Assembly: GCA_040220455.1 (NCBI GenBank)
Contig: JAVJUS010000068.1
Coordinates: forward strand, 36,413-100,412
Origin: JAVJUS01 sp040220455
Lineage (GTDB): Bacteria > Pseudomonadota > Alphaproteobacteria > DSM-16000 > Inquilinaceae
Length of the DNA stretch: 64,000 nt
Direction: 5' to 3'
The notes below the pieces were generated by a model. The model made no database searches. It was not told the DNA's origin and worked only from the letters and a program-made list of their open reading frames with translations. Of this stretch, positions 17,572-25,171 are shown in pieces. The position numbers and the translations under genes were made by a program. Position 1 is the stretch's first letter. The number at the start of each line of letters is the position of its first letter.

Positions 17572-18121
17572 GGCATTGTCGCACCACTGATGGCATCGTC
17601 ACGGGAACGGGGCCCGAGCACGGCGCCACCGTGGACGCAGTCACCCACGCATCGAAGACCGCGGCACGGAAGCAGCGAAGCGTCGATCGGGCGATCAGGT
17701 GGCGCCGGAGGTTGCGTTCTCGCTGGCGAACCGGTTGATGCGAGGCCTCGGCTCGGTTGTCCAGCCTCAGGCCCTGGACGTGCCGCGCCGAGAGCCCGAG
17801 CTACGCGAAGGCCGCACCATAGGACCGGAGCCGGTCGGTCGTCACGCGTGTCGGCGTGACGCCCCGCCTCTTCAGCAGCCGACGCATCAGCTCGAGAGGA
17901 GCTGCCCGGTCGCGCCGGCGCCGGACCGTCTCGGAGCGGACCTCGAGGCCACGCCAGGCCAGCACGTCCTCCACGTCCCGGTAGCTCGGCGTGACGCGGA
18001 GATACGGACGGACAGCCTGCCGGATGACCGACGGCGACTGATGGCGCGCGTCGGAGACCGGCTTCCCGAGCCCGGCCTACCGAGCCCCGATCGCGGTCGC
18101 CACGGGTCCCGTGACAATGCC
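17572..18121 (-). mobile_element. Decayed IS6-family insertion sequence
   Basis: The 550-base segment is bounded by inverted ends: GGCATTGTC at 17572 on the plus strand and GACAATGCC ending at 18121. Between them the minus strand encodes a recognisable but broken IS6-family transposase. Intact IS6 elements are about 800 bases, so some 250 bases are missing from the middle. I see no 8-base target duplication outside the ends. The element sits inside the 700-base gap between the solute-binding protein gene and the TauD gene. Confidence 0.8.
17630..18055 (-). pseudogene. IS6-family transposase pseudogene
   Basis: Read on the minus strand, the frame gives an IS6 N-terminal part (RHQSPSVIRQAV, then PSYRDVEDVLAWRGLEV and ETVRR) joined directly to the later catalytic part (LMRRLLKRRGVTPTRVTTDR, LRSYGAAFA, then LGLSARHVQGLRLDNRAEAS). 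Matches to the family are the second catalytic Asp (TTDRLRSYG) and the Glu (NRAEASHQPVR); the first Asp region is deleted. An in-frame TAG at 17801-17803 interrupts it. It cannot be functional. Confidence 0.8.
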
Positions 18122-18157
18122 GGATCGCACGTTCTTAAGAGCCGGGACACGCGAGCG

Positions 18158-18256
18158 ACCTGCGCCCCGAAGGGCGCAGACAAGATGCTCTAGGTTGTTG
18201 AAGATAGGGCAAGTCTTTCCGAGCTGATGATTCCATCAGTTCGGAAATTGCCCTAG
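18158..18256. repeat. Dispersed double-hairpin repeat, family C, diverged copy
   Basis: The copy retains a shortened hairpin 1 (TGCGCCCCGAAGGGCGCA), GATGCTCTAG, the linker GTTGTTGAAGATAGGGCAA and hairpin 2 ending CAGTTCGGAAATTGCCCTAG. It is in the same orientation as the copy at 15690-15791, so the two bracket the solute-binding protein and IS6 remnant as direct repeats. On the minus strand its terminal TAG (18255-18253) is the stop codon of the TauD-family gene. Confidence 0.83.
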
Positions 18257-19269
18257 TTCCGCATCGGGATCCCTTTCTCCCATCGGAAGCCGACACCTCC
18301 CCCCTGCCAGACGCCCTCACCCATCGGATTGGGCCCGTCAATGTTCACATGGATCGGTAGGCCGAAGTCGGGCGCAAGGTTCTTGACGCCCTTCACGGTG
18401 CTGCGATGCATGATCCGCAAGCCCTGGTTTTCCACGGGCATGTGTGCTTCGGGTGCCGCCCGATGCGCGACGGCCAGATTGTCGATGAAGACACAATCGT
18501 TTTCGCTGTATTCGTAGGCGATGGCATATCCGTTTGTCAGCCCGGCGTTCAGGACGTCGTTGTATTCGTGGCAGAGCTGCTTCAGTTCGTCGGCGTGAAG
18601 AAGGCGGAAGCCGTCCCGATCCGGCAGCTTTTCGATGACGGCGCCGGTCATGCCCAGATGCAGCCAGATGCACTTCTGCCCGGAGACGGGGTGCTCATGG
18701 ACCAGCGGATGCACGACACCCGAGGCGGAGTTCACCGAAGACAGACGGCTCCAGCGCTCCTGGCGGTCCTCGGGAAGCGCGTCGAAGGCAAGCCCCTGGT
18801 GGGCGAAATGCGTGCCACCGCCATGCTCGGCGGGCCGTACGATGTGATAGCCCGAATGCGAAAACGTGGCGGGCAGGAAACTGCCGTCATTGTGCCATTG
18901 CGGTCCGACATCCGGAATGCCGTGGCGTGAGTCGTTCGAAAGGCGAAAGATATGGTGGTTCCCGCCCGGCGTCCGGGGATGAACGCCATGCGTGCTGTGC
19001 AGCTCTTTCCCGCCCCATAGACAGCTGGCGCGCAGGAAATCCTCGGCGTCCAGTGGCGTCTCGTTCTTGAAAACGAGGAAGCCGCGATGCGCCATTTCAC
19101 GCTCCAGCACGTCGACGACCTCGGCCGGTGGTGCGCCCCTGCTGGACAGATCTATCCCCGAGACTTGCGCGCCAATCGGATCGAGAGCGGTGATCTTGCC
19201 GCCGAATCCTCCGATGACGGCAGAACGCGCCGGCTCGATCGGTGGGAGCTTCATCGAGTGCGTATTCAA
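18253..19269 (-). CDS. TauD/TfdA-family Fe(II)/2-oxoglutarate dioxygenase
   Basis: The 338-residue product has the non-haem iron facial triad H126, D128 (QWHNDGSF) and H269 (NLAVAHRAAP), with the 2-oxoglutarate-binding arginine near R285. Family members hydroxylate taurine, alkylsulfonates, aromatic acids or modified amino acids; the substrate here is unknown. The start is TTG at 19269, because GGAGGT lies five bases before it, while the first ATG (19254) would be 20 bases away. The stop TAG belongs to a family C repeat. It is divergent from the GYD-domain gene. Confidence 0.87.
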   Translation of the reverse strand: MNTHSMKLPPIEPARSAVIGGFGGKITALDPIGAQVSGIDLSSRGAPPAEVVDVLEREMAHRGFLVFKNETPLDAEDFLRASCLWGGKELHSTHGVHPRTPGGNHHIFRLSNDSRHGIPDVGPQWHNDGSFLPATFSHSGYHIVRPAEHGGGTHFAHQGLAFDALPEDRQERWSRLSSVNSASGVVHPLVHEHPVSGQKCIWLHLGMTGAVIEKLPDRDGFRLLHADELKQLCHEYNDVLNAGLTNGYAIAYEYSENDCVFIDNLAVAHRAAPEAHMPVENQGLRIMHRSTVKGVKNLAPDFGLPIHVNIDGPNPMGEGVWQGGGVGFRWEKGIPMRN

Positions 19270-19408
19270 AAGTCACCTCCTTGCTTCCACCGAACCTAGG
19301 AAGAGGTTCGCCAGCGCGAAAGTGTGCAAGCTCGATTCGGCCCACGCGCTCCGTGAGTCATCGGGTCGGAGCCATCGAGGGCCGGACGCGATTGGGAAGC
19401 AAGTTCGT

Positions 19409-19417
19409 TGCTATAAT
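19409..19417 (+). promoter_or_regulatory. Predicted extended -10 promoter element
   Basis: TGCTATAAT in an AT-rich stretch matches a sigma-70 extended -10 box (TGN-TATAAT) exactly. It lies 80 bases before the GYD-domain start and is the only consensus -10 in the 227-base gap between the TauD and GYD genes. A good -35 at 17 bases is not seen, which fits an extended -10 promoter. Confidence 0.6.
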
Positions 19418-19496
19418 TATTATTCCACTGCATTCTTATTATCCCTCTCCGGTTCCAAATTCCCGAAGAAGCAGAGACTGCGGGCGGAGAAAGACC

Positions 19497-19829
19497 ATGA
19501 CGATCTACATCACCCAGGGACGGTTCAGCCAAAAGGCCATCGAGGGCTTCGTCGCGAAGCCGGAGGATCGGCGCGACGCCGTCGCGAAGTTGATGGAAGC
19601 GGCCGGCGGCCGGCTGATCGATTACTACGTCACCTTCGGCGACTACGATTTCCTGATCATCTCCGAGGGTCACGACAACAAGGATGTAGTCGCCTCGCTG
19701 CTGACGGCAGCCGCCAGCGGTACGGTCAGCGAGCTCAAGACGACGGTCGCCATGACGACGGCCGACGCGAAAAGTGCCATGGAGAAGGCAAAGTCGATCG
19801 CGGGCAGCTTCCGGGCCCCCGGTACCTGA
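19497..19829 (+). CDS. GYD domain-containing protein
   Basis: The 110-residue cytosolic protein matches the GYD family: ITQGRFSQKAIEGFV, then GGRLIDYYVTFGDYDFLIIS, which contains the GDYD signature, and a short helical C-terminus. Family fold is a ferredoxin-like dimeric alpha/beta barrel; no biochemical role is established. The ATG at 19497 follows GGCGGAGAAAGACC. It is divergent from the TauD-family gene and may share regulation. Confidence 0.85.
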   Translation: MTIYITQGRFSQKAIEGFVAKPEDRRDAVAKLMEAAGGRLIDYYVTFGDYDFLIISEGHDNKDVVASLLTAAASGTVSELKTTVAMTTADAKSAMEKAKSIAGSFRAPGT

Positions 19830-19888
19830 CACGAGCGCGGCGGCGCGGGCTCGGCCTACCCTGCCCGGCCCGCCCCTGCCCGGCCCGC

Positions 19889-19970
19889 GTCGAGCGGACC
19901 GTGGCGGCGGTGCCAGCCACCAGTGACTCGTCCGGGTAGCCGGCGTGGCGCGGGTCGGCCGGTCCGTCAG
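19889..19970 (-). pseudogene. Fragment of a GFA-family gene (3' end)
   Basis: About 82 bases align with the 3' end of the intact GFA gene at 21967-22048 with roughly 85-90% identity by eye. The minus strand still reads DPRHAGYPDESL before diverging; the rest of the gene is absent. It lies at the far side of the MFS/TetR pair, so that pair is flanked by a fragment and a complete copy of the same gene. Confidence 0.7.
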
Positions 19971-20031
19971 CGATCGAGGGGCGGGGACGGACGGCATCGC
20001 GACCGGTCCCGCCGACCGGAAGCCCGCTCCG

Positions 20032-21174
20032 TCAGGCGGGCCGGGCCAGCGGGAACTCCCGCCTGAAGACCACGCAGCCGGCAATGGCGGCCATCGCGAA
20101 CACGGCGGCGGCGGGACGGGCCCCGACGCTGTCCAGCAGCATCCCGAAGAGTGGCGCGCCGATGACCTGGCCGACGGCGATCGCCAGGAATCCCAGCATC
20201 AGCCCCGTCGCGGGCCTGTCCGGCAGCGCCCTCACGCCCCAGACCAGATAGACGCCGGTCAGCATCATGTAGGCCGCCCCGAACACGCCGCCACCGACCA
20301 GGACGGCCGGCCCGTTGGCCGCCATGCCGACCGTCAGGGCGCCGACAGCCAGTAGCACGAGCGATCCGGCATGAACCGGGTTCAGTCCGAAGCGGCGGAT
20401 CAGCGGACCTGCGAGGCTGCCGGACAGGCCGACCAGGCCGATGGTGAGCCAAAGCGTGCCGACATCGGCGCTCGTCCATCCGAGCCCCCGGCGCGCGAGT
20501 TCGCCGCCGAACGACCATACGGCCGTGCTGGCCGCGCCCATGAACAGGGCCGCGATCACGAGACGCCACAGATCCCCGCTCATCGCGGGCAGACCGCGGG
20601 CGCCCCGGGCCGGGGCGTTGCCCGGACCGGGGGTCGTGAGCAGCACGGCCACGGTCTCCAGCAAGGCGATGCCGGCGAAGATCGTGAAGGCGAGCCGCCA
20701 GTCATTGCCGAGGGCGAGGGCTGCCGGCGCGGAGAGGGCGACGCCGCCGCTGGCCCCGGCATTCACGATGGTGTTCACCGTGTCCCGACGCTCCGGCGCG
20801 ACCCGGCGGGCGACCGCCGCCGCCAAGGGGGGCGAGGCGAGGCCGGTGCTCGTGCCCGCGAAAAGAACGGCCGCGCCGAGCGCGACACCGCCCGGGGCCA
20901 GCGCGATCCCGACCATGCCCAGCGTCGCGACACAACCCGCGAGGCCGGCGACGAACCGGGGACCGAAGCGCTCGGTCATGCCGGCGGACACGATGATCGC
21001 CAGGCAGTATCCCAGGAACGAGCCACCGGAGATCACGCCGCCGAAGGACGGCGAAAGCGCGAGGTCGACCGAGATCGCCGGCAGGAACAGCCCGAAGGCG
21101 AAGCGGGCGAGGCCATAGCAGGTCGCGATCAGGGCGAAGCCGCTGACCGTCAGGGCGAGGCTGCGCCCGCTCAA
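20032..21174 (-). CDS. MFS transporter, probable drug or metabolite exporter
   Basis: The 380-residue protein is almost entirely hydrophobic with about 12 predicted helices. The first helix carries CYGLARFAFGLFLPAI and the A-loop region reads MTERFGPRFVAGL, typical of YbfB/CynX-like MFS exporters. I place the start at TTG 21174, which overlaps the TetR stop as TTGA, since no ATG is available near the first helix. Cotranscription with the TetR gene upstream suggests export of the compound sensed by that regulator. Confidence 0.82.
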   Translation of the reverse strand: MSGRSLALTVSGFALIATCYGLARFAFGLFLPAISVDLALSPSFGGVISGGSFLGYCLAIIVSAGMTERFGPRFVAGLAGCVATLGMVGIALAPGGVALGAAVLFAGTSTGLASPPLAAAVARRVAPERRDTVNTIVNAGASGGVALSAPAALALGNDWRLAFTIFAGIALLETVAVLLTTPGPGNAPARGARGLPAMSGDLWRLVIAALFMGAASTAVWSFGGELARRGLGWTSADVGTLWLTIGLVGLSGSLAGPLIRRFGLNPVHAGSLVLLAVGALTVGMAANGPAVLVGGGVFGAAYMMLTGVYLVWGVRALPDRPATGLMLGFLAIAVGQVIGAPLFGMLLDSVGARPAAAVFAMAAIAGCVVFRREFPLARPA

Positions 21175-21710
21175 TCGGTCGCCCCTTGCCCCACCGCCGC
21201 GCCGACCAGGGCGACGGCGGCGTGCCGCGCCGCGGCGATGGCCGCTTCGCCGCGATAGACGGCCGCATGGGTCGCGCCCTCGAACAGCACGAGGACCTGC
21301 TCGGTCAACAGCGCGTCCGGCCGGCCGAGATCGGCCGTGACGCATTCGGCGATGCGGTCGGCGACAGCGGCCTTGTGCGCCCGGATCCGCTCCGCGAGCG
21401 CGGGGTCGGCCGGCGCCGCCTCGCCGAGGCAGCGCAGGAAGAAGCAGCCGCGCGCGCCCTCCGCCGCGGTCCACCGCTCCAGCCCGGTGAACAGGCCCGC
21501 CACGGAATCCCGCGGCATGCCCTCGAGAAACCGGGCGCCCCGCGCATCCAGCACACCCGCCACCAGGCGGGCACGGCTGCCCGCATGCTTGTAGAGGGTC
21601 CGCGTCGAGACGCCGGCGGCGCGGGTCAGCCGGTCCATGCCCGTGGCCGAGACCCCCTCGGCGTCGAGCACGGGTTCGACGGCCCTGATGATCGAATCGA
21701 AATCCGCCAT
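21171..21710 (-). CDS. TetR/AcrR-family transcriptional regulator
   Basis: The 179-residue protein has an N-terminal TetR helix-turn-helix (DRLTRAAGVSTRTLYKHAGS, about residues 26-45) and an all-helical ligand-binding domain. I chose the ATG at 21710 rather than 21719, because the upstream ATG lies inside the predicted -10 box; with the start at 21710 the transcript would be almost leaderless. A perfect-arm palindrome lies in the promoter spacer, indicating autoregulation and control of the coupled MFS gene. Ligand unknown. Confidence 0.86.
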   Translation of the reverse strand: MADFDSIIRAVEPVLDAEGVSATGMDRLTRAAGVSTRTLYKHAGSRARLVAGVLDARGARFLEGMPRDSVAGLFTGLERWTAAEGARGCFFLRCLGEAAPADPALAERIRAHKAAVADRIAECVTADLGRPDALLTEQVLVLFEGATHAAVYRGEAAIAAARHAAVALVGAAVGQGATD

Positions 21711-21717
21711 GGCTCCC

Positions 21718-21745
21718 ATGGTAAAACGGTCGTTTTACATGTCAA
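21718..21745 (-). promoter_or_regulatory. TetR promoter with operator palindrome in the spacer
   Basis: On the minus strand TTGACA (21745-21740) is followed by a 16-base spacer and TACCAT (21723-21718). The palindrome GTAAAACGACCGTTTTAC (21738-21721) fills the spacer; its 8-base arms are exact complements around two central bases. A bound TetR dimer would block polymerase directly. The -10 box ends seven bases before the ATG at 21710. Confidence 0.72.
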
Positions 21746-21948
21746 GGCGCGCGCATCACGGCCGCTTCCACCACGGGGAGCCATGACGTTGTTCCCCGGA
21801 GGCGGTCAGGACGCCGCCGTGCCCGTGGTCTCGGCCGGTGGCGCGGCATGTCGCGGCTCGCGGTCAGAGTCGGGGCCACGATGCCTGGCGGTCGGCGACC
21901 CTATCCGCCGAAATCGACGGCGCGGTCGGCGGCGGGAAAACGACCCGC

Positions 21949-22437
21949 CTACCCCTCTCCGCCCCCGTCGAGCAGGCCGTGGCGGCGATGCCAGGCCTCC
22001 AGCGACTCGTCCGGATAGCCGGCGTGGCGCGGGTCGTCCGGCGCGGCGTCGACGGGAACCCAGGACGCCTTGGAGTCGAGCAGGACATGCCCGTGCTCCG
22101 GCGCGGCGGGCAGCGGCGTGTCGATGGCGCTGGCGAAGGGGTGGACCAGGTCGGGCCAGTCAGGGTCGAAGACCCACAGCGCCGAGCCGCAGCGGGCGCA
22201 GAACCGCCGCTCGCCGGTGCTCTGCCGCCCGTCGATGCGCGCCCGGTAGACTCCGATCGCTGAACCCTCGCCTTCCACCGTCAGGGTCGCCGCGTAGGCG
22301 CCCAGATTGATGGCGAAGCCGCCGCCCCCGGCGGTCTTGCGGCAGATCGAGCAGTAGCAGCGCAGATAGGGCACCGGCGCGTAGGCCTCCACGGCGAAGC
22401 GCACGGCGCCGCAATGGCACGATCCCTCCAGGTGCAT
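21949..22437 (-). CDS. GFA family protein (glutathione-dependent formaldehyde-activating enzyme-like)
   Basis: The 162-residue protein has the zinc-binding cysteines of the GFA fold: C7 and C9 (GSCHCGAVRF), C27/C29/C32 (RCYCSICRKT) and C80/C83 (FCARCGS). Most GFA-family proteins are of unknown function; the name comes from an enzyme proposed to condense formaldehyde with glutathione. Start ATG at 22437 immediately precedes the conserved HLEGSCHCG. A short degenerate copy of its 3' end is found at 19889-19970. Confidence 0.88.
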   Translation of the reverse strand: MHLEGSCHCGAVRFAVEAYAPVPYLRCYCSICRKTAGGGGFAINLGAYAATLTVEGEGSAIGVYRARIDGRQSTGERRFCARCGSALWVFDPDWPDLVHPFASAIDTPLPAAPEHGHVLLDSKASWVPVDAAPDDPRHAGYPDESLEAWHRRHGLLDGGGEG

Positions 22438-22659
22438 GACGGCGTCTCCCGATCCGGTGGCGCGCCGCCGGGCCGGCGGCGGCCTTGATGACGACGCATG
22501 ATGGCGCCGAACGCGGCCCCGTGTCTGCCCCCGCCGCCCGGCGCGGCTCGCACCGAAATCCGCCACACTCCCGCGGATGATCGGGCCGGGCACGAGGCCG
22601 GGGGTACCCTCGGGCCCGGCGCCGCCCGCGCCGTCCTTCCCGCCCCGGAGACCGCCGCC

Positions 22660-23445
22660 ATGGCCCGTACGCCCGGATCCTCGAGCACCCCTGCCGCCCG
22701 CCCTGCCGCCCTGCCCGCCGCCCTGCCCCTGGTCGCCGCGGCCCTCGTTCTCGCGCTCGGCATCGCCGCGGCCGGCTGGTTCGCCGCGCGCGGGCTGGTC
22801 GAGCTGCGCGCCGGCGACCGCTACGTCACGGTCAAGGGAATCGCCGAGCGCGAGGTCCGCGCCGATCTGGCCATCTGGCCGCTGCGCTTCGTGGCGACGG
22901 CCGACGCGCTGGGCGAGGCCCAGGCCAAGATCGATGCCGACACCGCGACCATCCGGGCCTTCCTGGAGGCGCGCGGCCTGGCCGGCGAGGCGGTGACGAC
23001 CGAGCCGCCCTCGGTCATCGACCGCCTCGCCCAGCCCTACCAGTCCGGCCCGATCGACAGCCGCTTCATCGTCAATGGCGGCGTCACCGTGCGCTCGACC
23101 GACGTCGACGCCGTCGACGCGGCGAGCCGGGAGGTGGGCGCGCTGGTCGAATCCGGCGTCATCCTGGCCGGCGACGGCGGCCCGAACGCCGGCACGCCGG
23201 CCTACCTCTTCACCGGCCTGAGCGCCGTCAAGCCGGAGATGATCGCCGAGGCGACGGCAAACGCCCGGCGCGGGGCCGAGCAGTTCGCCGCGGATTCCGG
23301 GTCGCGCGTCGGCGGCATCCGCACCGCCAACCAGGGCCTGTTCCAGATCCTCGCGCGCGACGACGCCCCCGGCCTTTGGGAGGCCCGCCAGATCGACAAG
23401 ACCGTGCGCGTCGTCTCGACCATCGAGTACCGACTGGTGGACTGA
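22660..23445 (+). CDS. SIMPL domain (DUF541) protein
   Basis: The 261-residue protein has one N-terminal membrane helix (about residues 24-46) and a SIMPL/DUF541 domain starting at YVTVKGIAEREVRADLAIWP. The C-terminus reads DKTVRVVSTIEYRLVD, the usual ending of this family. Family members are periplasmic or outer-envelope proteins of unclear role, some linked to oxidative stress. I chose the ATG at 22660, since the open frame before it lacks family similarity. It stands alone between the divergent GFA gene and the histidine kinase. Confidence 0.85.
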   Translation: MARTPGSSSTPAARPAALPAALPLVAAALVLALGIAAAGWFAARGLVELRAGDRYVTVKGIAEREVRADLAIWPLRFVATADALGEAQAKIDADTATIRAFLEARGLAGEAVTTEPPSVIDRLAQPYQSGPIDSRFIVNGGVTVRSTDVDAVDAASREVGALVESGVILAGDGGPNAGTPAYLFTGLSAVKPEMIAEATANARRGAEQFAADSGSRVGGIRTANQGLFQILARDDAPGLWEARQIDKTVRVVSTIEYRLVD

Positions 23446-23509
23446 CGCCGGCGAGGCTGCCGCTCTCCCGGGCATCCCGGGCGGATTTCCCGCCTTTTCC
23501 GGGACTCTT

Positions 23510-23681
23510 AGACTTGTAAGAATTACTTTTCGTTGCGCAAATATTTTTGAAGTGATCGATAACTGATAAAGTCTTGGTAATTTTTAGGCTACATTCTCCA
23601 CCCGTGACGCCGGATTGATCCAACGTTTGCGATCGACGCCGGCATCGAGGGAGGGTTTTTGGCTGCACTGGGGGTGCGCCG
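23510..23681 (+). promoter_or_regulatory. AT-rich leader upstream of the sensor kinase
   Basis: About 90 bases (23510-23600) are strikingly AT-rich for this genome, with TTTTTG, GATAAAG and TAATTTTTAG runs, and must hold the promoter of the histidine kinase gene. No -35/-10 pair at 16-18 bases is convincing, so an alternative sigma factor or an activator is possible. A GAGGGAGGG stretch about 30 bases before the ATG is too distant to be the ribosome binding site. Confidence 0.45.
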
Positions 23682-24968
23682 ATGATCGATTGGCTGTTCC
23701 GGGCGGAGGGCTATACGCCCCACGGCTTCTGCCTGATCTGGGATGCGCGGCTGCTGTGGCTGCATGTCGCCTCCGACGGGCTGATCGCGCTCGCCTACCT
23801 GAGCATTCCCGTCCTCCTGATCACCGTCGCGCGCAAGCGCCCGGATCTGAACCGCTACGGCGTGCTCTATCTCTTCGCCGCCTTCATCATCGGCTGCGCG
23901 GCGACCCATCTGATCGGGATCGTGACGCTGTGGCACCCGATCTACGCCGCCTCGGGCGTCCTCAAGGCGATCTGCGCCGTGATCTCGCTGAGCACCGCGG
24001 TCGTCCTGTGGCCCATGCTGCCCCGCCTCCTTCGGATGCCGACACCCGAACAGCTCGCCGAGGCCAATTCACGCCTGGAGGCCCAGGCCCGCGACCTCGA
24101 GCGCCTGGTCGCCGCGCGCACGGCCGATCTGGAGCGCCGCACGGCCGACTTCGCCGCGGCCTGCGACCGCGCGGAGGCGGCCCAGGCGGTCGCCGAGCGG
24201 GAGTCCCGCTCGCGCGACCGGTTCCTGGCGACCATGAGCCACGAGCTGCGTACGCCGCTCAACGCGGTGCTGGGATTCACCGAGCTCCTGGCCATGCGGT
24301 CGTCGCGCGGCCTGGACGACAAGGGCCGGGAATATCTCGACATCGTCCACGAGGCGGGCCGCCACCTCCTGTCCCTGATCAACGACGTGCTCGACTACCA
24401 GCGCCTGGCGACCACGGGCGTGCCGCTGGCGCCCGCCGAGATCCCGGTGATCGAGGTCGTGCGCTCGGCGCTGGCCTTCAACCAGCCAGCGCTGGAGGCC
24501 AACGACGCCGACGTGACCGTGGCCGTGCCGGCGGATCTGACCGCGCACGCCGATCGTCGGGCCCTGACCCAGATCTGCACCAACTTGATCGGCAACGCGG
24601 CGAAGTACAGCCATCCCGGCGGCCATATCCGCCTGACCGCCCGGGCCGATGGCGACCGCGTGCGGCTGGAGGTCGCCGACGAGGGTTTCGGCATGGACGA
24701 CGAGGCGCTCGACGCCGTCTTCAAGCCCTTCCACCGCGCCCACGAGACGAAGGCGACGATCCCCGGCACCGGCCTCGGCCTGCCGACGGTCAAGCTCCTG
24801 ACGGAGGCCATGTCGGGCGCGGTCTCGCTCGCCAGCGCGCCCGGCGCCGGCACGACGGCGACAGTGACCCTGCCCCGCCACGCCCCGCTCGCCGCTCCGT
24901 CGCCGGCCGTGGACTTCACGGGCCGCCCGGACCGCGAGGAACCGAAGGCCCGGGCGTCCGGCGCCTGA
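23682..24968 (+). CDS. Sensor histidine kinase with ethylene-receptor-like N-terminal domain
   Basis: The 428-residue protein has three N-terminal membrane helices that match the ethylene-binding domain of plant ETR1: SDGLIALAYLSIP (D32, Y39, P43) and FAAFIIGCAATHLIGI, with C72 and H76 at the positions of the copper ligands C65 and H69, all offset by a constant seven residues. A coiled coil (about 125-180), HisKA with H187 (MSHELRTPLNAV) and HATPase_c (NLIGNAAKYS, DEGFGM, GTGLGLPTV) follow. No receiver domain or response regulator gene is adjacent. The domain is established to bind ethylene in plants and cyanobacteria; the ligand in this bacterium is inference. Confidence 0.88.
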   Translation: MIDWLFRAEGYTPHGFCLIWDARLLWLHVASDGLIALAYLSIPVLLITVARKRPDLNRYGVLYLFAAFIIGCAATHLIGIVTLWHPIYAASGVLKAICAVISLSTAVVLWPMLPRLLRMPTPEQLAEANSRLEAQARDLERLVAARTADLERRTADFAAACDRAEAAQAVAERESRSRDRFLATMSHELRTPLNAVLGFTELLAMRSSRGLDDKGREYLDIVHEAGRHLLSLINDVLDYQRLATTGVPLAPAEIPVIEVVRSALAFNQPALEANDADVTVAVPADLTAHADRRALTQICTNLIGNAAKYSHPGGHIRLTARADGDRVRLEVADEGFGMDDEALDAVFKPFHRAHETKATIPGTGLGLPTVKLLTEAMSGAVSLASAPGAGTTATVTLPRHAPLAAPSPAVDFTGRPDREEPKARASGA

Positions 24969-25004
24969 GGCCTCGCCACGGCCCCGGGCCGAGCGACGGA
25001 AATC

Positions 25005-25160
25005 GTAGGTCGGTCGAGCGCCAGCGAGCCCGACGTCGCCGGGCCCCCGGCCCGAAGCGGCGCCAACGTCGAAGCCGTCGCGCACGGCCTTTCGGCCGTG
25101 GGCGACCTACCGCGATCGTAGGTCGCCCACCGCGAGGCGGTGCGCGGCGGCGCCGGGACG
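25005..25160. repeat. Dispersed palindromic repeat, family B, copy 2
   Basis: The segment begins GTAGGTCGGTCGAGCGCCAG followed by CGAGCCCGACGTCGCCGG, as in the other family B copies. It also contains the inverted pair GGCGACCTAC/GTAGGTCGCC (25102-25126) and CACGGCCTTTCGGCCGTG (25083-25100). The tail TAGGTCGCCCACCGCGAGGC resembles the start of copy 1 at 6323. It fills the convergent gap between the kinase and the glycosyltransferase gene. Confidence 0.82.
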
Positions 25161-25171
25161 CAGCCCGGCCC

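Noticed and set aside
17699..18193. A 164-codon plus-strand open frame between the binding-protein and TauD genes
   Set aside because: It is the complement of a recognisable, broken IS6 transposase on the minus strand and has no similarity of its own.
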